Shown piece after piece: positions 15,257-19,013 of a stretch of DNA of 19,013 nt. This stretch comes from Deltaproteobacteria bacterium (GTDB lineage: Bacteria; Desulfobacterota; UBA8473): the NCBI GenBank assembly GCA_030643245.1, contig DAOWME010000027.1, positions 1 to 19,013 of the forward strand. The letters run 5' to 3'. The notes beneath the pieces are model-generated. The model ran no database searches. It saw nothing but the letters and a program-made list of their open reading frames with translations, and was not told where the DNA came from. How positions within the stretch are numbered: position 1 is the first letter of the stretch; each line of letters begins with the position of its first letter. The translations under genes and the position numbers were made by a program.

Positions 15257-17659
15257 TTAATCGAAACTCAACTCCGTCCTCTTGATAATTTCATCCTGAA
15301 CACCTGCATCGAGTTGGACGAAGAAGGCGCTGAATCCGGCGACCCTGACCACCAGATCCTTATGCGCGTCCGGATCTCGCTGGGCCTTCTCCAGGGTCTC
15401 TCGACTCACACAGTTAAACTGAACGTGGGAGCCGCCCATGTCCATATACGTCTTTATGAGGGAAAGCAGTTTCTTGCACCCGTCCCTCGTCTGCAAGGCA
15501 GATGGATGAAATTTCATGTTGAAGTGGTTTGAGCCGTATTTTATGGTGTCAAGAGCCGTGGCAGCAGACTTGGCAAGGGCGGTGGGTCCTTGGATGTCCG
15601 TGCCCGGTGTGGCCGATACCGTGGCATCGGTTAAGGGAACACCGGCCTTTCTGCCACTGGGGAGTGCTCCCACAGCCCTGCCAAAATTGAAGTGATTTGT
15701 GATGGAATAGGCATGCGGCACGGAATGCCTGTCTGTCCAGTCATTCATCTGCTGGTGCACTTTTTCGTAATGATCATATATATCTCTTGTTATACTATCA
15801 ACGTAAGGATCGTCATTTCCGAATTTTGGGGCGTCAAGGCACATCTTCATGACCCTATCGTAACCGTTCCCCTCAAAGTTTGCCTTGAGGGCATCTTTCA
15901 GCTCTTTCATGGTAATCTTCTTATCGTCAAAGACCAGTTTCTTGACAGCTGCCAGTGAGTTTGCTGCGTCGATACCCGTCGAAGGGTTGGAGCCCATGGC
16001 CCTGTACTTTGAGCCCCCATTCATTACGTCTTTACCACCCTCAATACATCCGTCAATGAGGCTGGACTGAAATGGTGTTGGGAAAATCTCCGCCTCTATA
16101 GCGAAGAGGATGTTATGGAAACGACGCTGCATTGGTATAAAATAGTTGATCTGCGCCTTATACGCATCAAAGAGATCCTCAAAAGACTCAAATTTCTCTG
16201 CATCCCCTGTTTCAGGACCTAGCTGTTCCCCGCTCACAGGGTCCATGCCATTATCTAAGGCCAGTTCAATGTACTTGGCCATATTCGGGGAAGATTCCCA
16301 TGTCGCCGCCGAAGCGCCTTGAATTATAGTCTGGATACATCCCGCCTGGGCAATATCTCTTGCCTCCTCCATGGTTATGCCCGGATAGTGGAATAGGTTG
16401 CGTTTCATAGCGACATCCGCGCCAAAAAAGGCCGGTTGTCCCAAACCGGTATCCCTCACGACCTCAACCGCCTTTATCAGGAAATCCTCAGACATCTTAT
16501 CATGGTACATCATATGAAGAGTGGGCTGCGGCAATTGTATCCTCCTCTGGGCCTCCAATATAAGCCAATCCACTTCATTAGTGGCATCCTTCCCGTCCGG
16601 GGTATACCCGCCAACAGTGATGATATTGCCGGTATGACCCTGCCCCTGACTATGCACTACTCCACCCAGGAAGTAGGCCCCCTCCATGATCTTTAAGAAG
16701 ACCATCTCCAGGAGTTCTATCGCCTCTTCCTCGGTTATCTTCCCCTCTTCCTTATCTTTCTTATAAAACGGACACAGATACTGAGGCATCCTCCCGGGGG
16801 CAATGGCCACAGGGGCGGTCTCAATCCATGCCGCGCAGTGGATAAACCAAAACGATTGAAGGGCCTCATGGAATGACCGGGCAGGGTTTGCAGGAACCCA
16901 ATCACAAGTCTCGGCAATCTTGTCCAGTTCGGCCTTTCTCGCTGGATCCTTCTCCTTCTTCGCCATTTTCCTGGCCAGGTCAGCGTATCTCCCTGCCCAC
17001 TTAATGACAGCATCAAGGCACCGAAGCATAGATTGATAAAAATACTTCTTGTTTATCACCTCTATGTTGTCCACCGGCAGACTCGCCACCTGCTCCTCTA
17101 TCTCTTTTATGATCCCTTTCAACCCCTTATTCAGCACTTTACCGTAGTTCATGCTCGTTGATCCCTGGGGATAACCACCACCATCAGCCCAAACCCTAGT
17201 CTTCTGAAACCTCTTAGCATCAATACCCGTGGTCTCACGGAAGAATTCATGGGTCCGGTTATAGGCATTCCTGTCATACCAGTAATCCACGGCCTCCTGT
17301 AATAATGCCATGTCCTCGGCACCAGTATCTCCCAGTCGTCCCTTTACACCGCAATAATCACCAGCCTCCCGCCGCATCCACCGGCAAGCCATCTCCGGAT
17401 ACGGATAGACCGCCTGCGTCTGCTTAGCCTGACTTCCTACAAAGATGTTATCATCTATGTAGATAGTCTTGTTCAACAAAACCTTTTCGAATAGTTTTGC
17501 CCGTCTCACGATTGTCGGTTCCCCCTCTGTCTCTCGGTAGGTCTCGAGAAGGAACACACAACGCTCGGCATCTAAGACCTGGGGGTTATTCACTTGGTCC
17601 TCTTTTAACCTTCTTACCCTCTCACTAAGTAGTGGCGTTGCCTCTGCTCTTGTGGCCAT
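15257..17659 (-). CDS. Glycyl radical enzyme GRE3 (PFL-like family, paralogue of GRE1)
   Basis: An 800-residue GRE, gap-free against GRE1. The radical glycine is G775 (RVAGFSAFF), and the active-site cysteine C441 lies in AGCIQTIIQGAS with Gln443. Differences from GRE1 cluster where GREs build the substrate pocket: HCAAWIETA against HCVAYIETG (274-282), IMEGAYFLGGVVHSQGQ against IVEAGFFLGGVAHSQSQ (324-340), and EGGKDVMNGGSKY against ETGIDATAGGTKY (540-552). A related reaction on a different substrate is a fair inference. The start ATG follows AAAGGAGGT. It lies 51 bp after ACAD3 and is followed by the ACAD pseudogene. No activase is adjacent to this copy. Confidence 0.93.
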   Translation of the reverse strand: MATRAEATPLLSERVRRLKEDQVNNPQVLDAERCVFLLETYRETEGEPTIVRRAKLFEKVLLNKTIYIDDNIFVGSQAKQTQAVYPYPEMACRWMRREAGDYCGVKGRLGDTGAEDMALLQEAVDYWYDRNAYNRTHEFFRETTGIDAKRFQKTRVWADGGGYPQGSTSMNYGKVLNKGLKGIIKEIEEQVASLPVDNIEVINKKYFYQSMLRCLDAVIKWAGRYADLARKMAKKEKDPARKAELDKIAETCDWVPANPARSFHEALQSFWFIHCAAWIETAPVAIAPGRMPQYLCPFYKKDKEEGKITEEEAIELLEMVFLKIMEGAYFLGGVVHSQGQGHTGNIITVGGYTPDGKDATNEVDWLILEAQRRIQLPQPTLHMMYHDKMSEDFLIKAVEVVRDTGLGQPAFFGADVAMKRNLFHYPGITMEEARDIAQAGCIQTIIQGASAATWESSPNMAKYIELALDNGMDPVSGEQLGPETGDAEKFESFEDLFDAYKAQINYFIPMQRRFHNILFAIEAEIFPTPFQSSLIDGCIEGGKDVMNGGSKYRAMGSNPSTGIDAANSLAAVKKLVFDDKKITMKELKDALKANFEGNGYDRVMKMCLDAPKFGNDDPYVDSITRDIYDHYEKVHQQMNDWTDRHSVPHAYSITNHFNFGRAVGALPSGRKAGVPLTDATVSATPGTDIQGPTALAKSAATALDTIKYGSNHFNMKFHPSALQTRDGCKKLLSLIKTYMDMGGSHVQFNCVSRETLEKAQRDPDAHKDLVVRVAGFSAFFVQLDAGVQDEIIKRTELSFD

Positions 17660-17710
17660 CTTACCATACCTCCTTTCATTGAGATAACGTTCCTGTGAAT
17701 CAAGCCCGTC

Positions 17711-18844
17711 TCATGACAATAAAGATCTGGCTACCACGATACGCTGTATCTGATTCGTGCCCTCATAGATCTGGAGAAACTTTGCCTCTCTCATCATCCT
17801 TTCCACAGGGTAGTCTTTCATGTAACCGTAACCTCCAAGGATTTGAACGGCATCTGTAGTCACTCTCATGCAGACATCCGAAGCAAAATACTTGGCCATG
17901 GCGGCAAGTTTAGTTCCATCCTTTTCTTTGTCGTCTATGGCACAGGCTGCCCTGTGTACTAACTGTCTCGATGCCTCTATCCCTGTGGCCATGTCGGCCA
18001 GCATGAATTGTATGCCCTGGAATTCTGCGATGGGTTTGTTAAATTGAATCCTCTGCTTCGCATAATTTGCTGCATAATCGAGTGCACCCTGAGCAATACC
18101 TACAGCGTGAGCGCCGACTAAAAGCCGGCCGCCGTCGAGCGCTGTCATAGCAATACTAAAACCCTGTCCCTCTTCTCCAATGAGGTTCGATCTGGGGACA
18201 CGACAGTTCTCAAAAGTCAACTCACACGCATGCACACAATCGACACCCATTTTCTTCTCTATCTTCCCGACGGAAAATCCCGGGGTTCCCCTCTCTACAA
18301 TGAAAAAGCTCAGTCCTTTAGTCCCTTTGGAGGGATCGGTCTTTACGAGGAGGTTGATAAACTCCGCATCATCAGCCAGACTAATGAAGCATTTCGTCCC
18401 GTTTATGACATATTCATCACCATCCTGAACCGCCCGGGTGGCAATACTCCCTACATCCGAACCTGCTCCCGGTTCGGTAATAGCGATGGAAGCGATAATC
18501 TCCCCTTTAGCCATCCTTGGCACATACTTTTCCTTTTGCTCGGGTGTGCCGGCAATCAAGATAGGCTCTACGGGAAAATCAACATGGCAGAACGTCACAG
18601 AATAGCAAAAATTGGCCAGTTCTTCGGCTACCATACAGTATGTCGGTAAATCCACTCCACCTCCCCCGTACTCCTGCGGTAACGCCAACCCTATGATTCC
18701 ATTTTCAAGGAGTATTTGGTGAACCTCCCATGGAAACTCGGCCCTTCCCTCAAACTCTTCTACGAATGGAACTATCTTTTCCTTCTTAATCCTCTTTACA
18801 GTCTCCATTATGAGACTCTGTTCTTCCGTAAGCCGATATGTCAT
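17711..18844 (-). CDS. Acyl-CoA dehydrogenase ACAD3
   Basis: A 377-residue ACAD starting at the ATG of MTYRLTEEQ, which has GGAGAGG 6 nt upstream. The frame extends 49 codons further to 18991, but that stretch is non-conserved, lacks a ribosome binding site and overlaps the tail of another reading frame. AITEPGAGSD near residue 124 and YEGTNQIQR with Glu361 as base show an intact, medium-chain-type active site. It is a paralogue of ACAD1 with the same length and the same GRE neighbour. In the substrate-facing region it differs, for example SVTFCHVDFPVEPILIA against SVTFWLNDLPIEPTITA. A piece of this gene was copied almost unchanged into the pseudogene at 14865-14984. Confidence 0.92.
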   Translation of the reverse strand: MTYRLTEEQSLIMETVKRIKKEKIVPFVEEFEGRAEFPWEVHQILLENGIIGLALPQEYGGGGVDLPTYCMVAEELANFCYSVTFCHVDFPVEPILIAGTPEQKEKYVPRMAKGEIIASIAITEPGAGSDVGSIATRAVQDGDEYVINGTKCFISLADDAEFINLLVKTDPSKGTKGLSFFIVERGTPGFSVGKIEKKMGVDCVHACELTFENCRVPRSNLIGEEGQGFSIAMTALDGGRLLVGAHAVGIAQGALDYAANYAKQRIQFNKPIAEFQGIQFMLADMATGIEASRQLVHRAACAIDDKEKDGTKLAAMAKYFASDVCMRVTTDAVQILGGYGYMKDYPVERMMREAKFLQIYEGTNQIQRIVVARSLLS

Positions 18845-18878
18845 GTTCACCTCTCCATCTATCAATAGATTAGTTAGT

Positions 18879-18896
18879 GTCCATCCATAAATGGAC
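18879..18896. promoter_or_regulatory. Dyad GTCCAT-N6-ATGGAC upstream of ACAD3
   Basis: A perfect 6-bp inverted repeat lies 35-52 bp upstream of the ACAD3 start, in the short space after the preceding reading frame. A second, overlapping dyad TCCAT-N2-ATGGA shares its right arm. It could be an operator or leader hairpin; no convincing -35/-10 pair accompanies it. Confidence 0.25.
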
Positions 18897-18929
18897 TTCT
18901 TGAGAAAAGGGCACGAGTTGGTTTCCAAT

Positions 18930-19013
18930 TCAGAAATGAGCAATTTTTTCTCTGAGCAAGGCCGCACGACGGTTTGCGCCGAGGCGTACATGATCGTACG
19001 TCGCAGGCGGAAA
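18930..19013 (-). CDS. C-terminal tail of an unidentified upstream gene
   Basis: The minus strand is open from the window edge to a TGA at 18930-18932, giving 27 residues ending LGANRRAALLREKIAHF. The composition (Ala/Arg/Leu-rich helix, mixed codons) looks like a real protein end. The frame stops 85 bp before ACAD3, a normal intergenic distance. The family is not recognisable from so little. The opposite strand is also open from 18936 but has no ribosome binding site. Confidence 0.35.
   Translation of the reverse strand, partial: FPPATYDHVRLGANRRAALLREKIAHF

Larger units (their letters stand above)
15257..18844 (-). repeat. Direct repeat copy B (ACAD3-GRE3), paralogue of 4359-7948
   Basis: Same gene order, lengths and orientation as copy A. 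Similarity stops abruptly just past the GRE stop codon, where copy B runs into the ACAD pseudogene and copy A into the inverted-repeat element. Recombination between the copies would delete the activase, GRE2, crotonase and amidohydrolase genes. Confidence 0.8.

Noticed and set aside
18845..18991. 49-residue N-terminal extension of ACAD3
   Set aside because: The internal ATG at 18844 has a strong ribosome binding site and matches the ACAD1 start; the extension has neither conservation nor a site.
18984..19003. Palindrome CGTAC-N6-GTACG near the right edge as an operator
   Set aside because: It lies within the probable coding tail of the upstream gene and far from the ACAD3 start.
18936..19013. 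Divergent plus-strand gene starting MSNFFSEQ
   Set aside because: No ribosome binding site, only 26 codons to the window edge, and it is antisense to a more plausible C-terminal tail.

Overview
All recognisable genes lie on the minus strand, so transcription runs from high to low coordinates. The content is strictly anaerobic metabolism: three complete glycyl radical enzymes (GREs), the start of a fourth, one GRE-activating radical SAM protein, three acyl-CoA dehydrogenases (ACADs), a crotonase, an amidohydrolase-2 family protein and a four-gene 2-oxoacid:ferredoxin oxidoreductase. Oxygen-sensitive enzymes, ACADs and intermediate base composition fit an anaerobic bacterium degrading acids or hydrocarbons, possibly a sulfate-reducing or syntrophic member of Desulfobacterota. 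That assignment is an inference; no taxonomic marker is present. Nearly every gene has a strong AAAGGAGG-type ribosome binding site.

Layout in transcription order. (1) 18930-19013: 27-residue tail of an unidentified upstream gene. (2) 18844-15257: ACAD3 then GRE3. (3) 15245-14865: scrambled ACAD pseudogene, followed by a candidate promoter with a dyad (14802-14828) and a REP-like hairpin. (4) 14564-4359: probable operon ACAD2 - GRE2 - enoyl-CoA hydratase-like protein - amidohydrolase-like protein - GRE activase - ACAD1 - GRE1. (5) 4358-4146: intergenic region with a 112-bp inverted-repeat element. (6) 4145-1424: ferredoxin - alpha - beta - gamma subunits of a VorB-type 2-oxoacid oxidoreductase. 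(7) 1423-987: intergenic region with several dyads. (8) 986-1: N-terminal 328 residues of GRE4, running out of the window.

The striking pattern is a repeated ACAD-then-GRE module, present three times, served in this window by one activase. ACAD1-GRE1 (4359-7948) and ACAD3-GRE3 (15257-18844) are direct repeats about 3.59 kb long. The two GRE genes align without any indel, and similarity is patchy, including a 101-nt perfect block, which suggests gene conversion. All three complete GREs carry the C-terminal RVAGFSAF glycyl radical motif. They have Gly-Cys-x-Gln at the active-site cysteine, rather than the Gly-Cys-x-Glu of known GRE eliminases or the Cys-Cys of pyruvate formate-lyase. Their reaction is therefore not predictable from known types.

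Working hypothesis (inference): the GREs perform a radical step on an organic acid or its thioester. The ACADs, crotonase and amidohydrolase-like protein process the carbon skeleton as CoA esters, and the 2-oxoacid oxidoreductase supplies or consumes acyl-CoA and ferredoxin. No CoA ligase, electron-transfer flavoprotein, transporter or regulator is in the window, so the substrate cannot be named.
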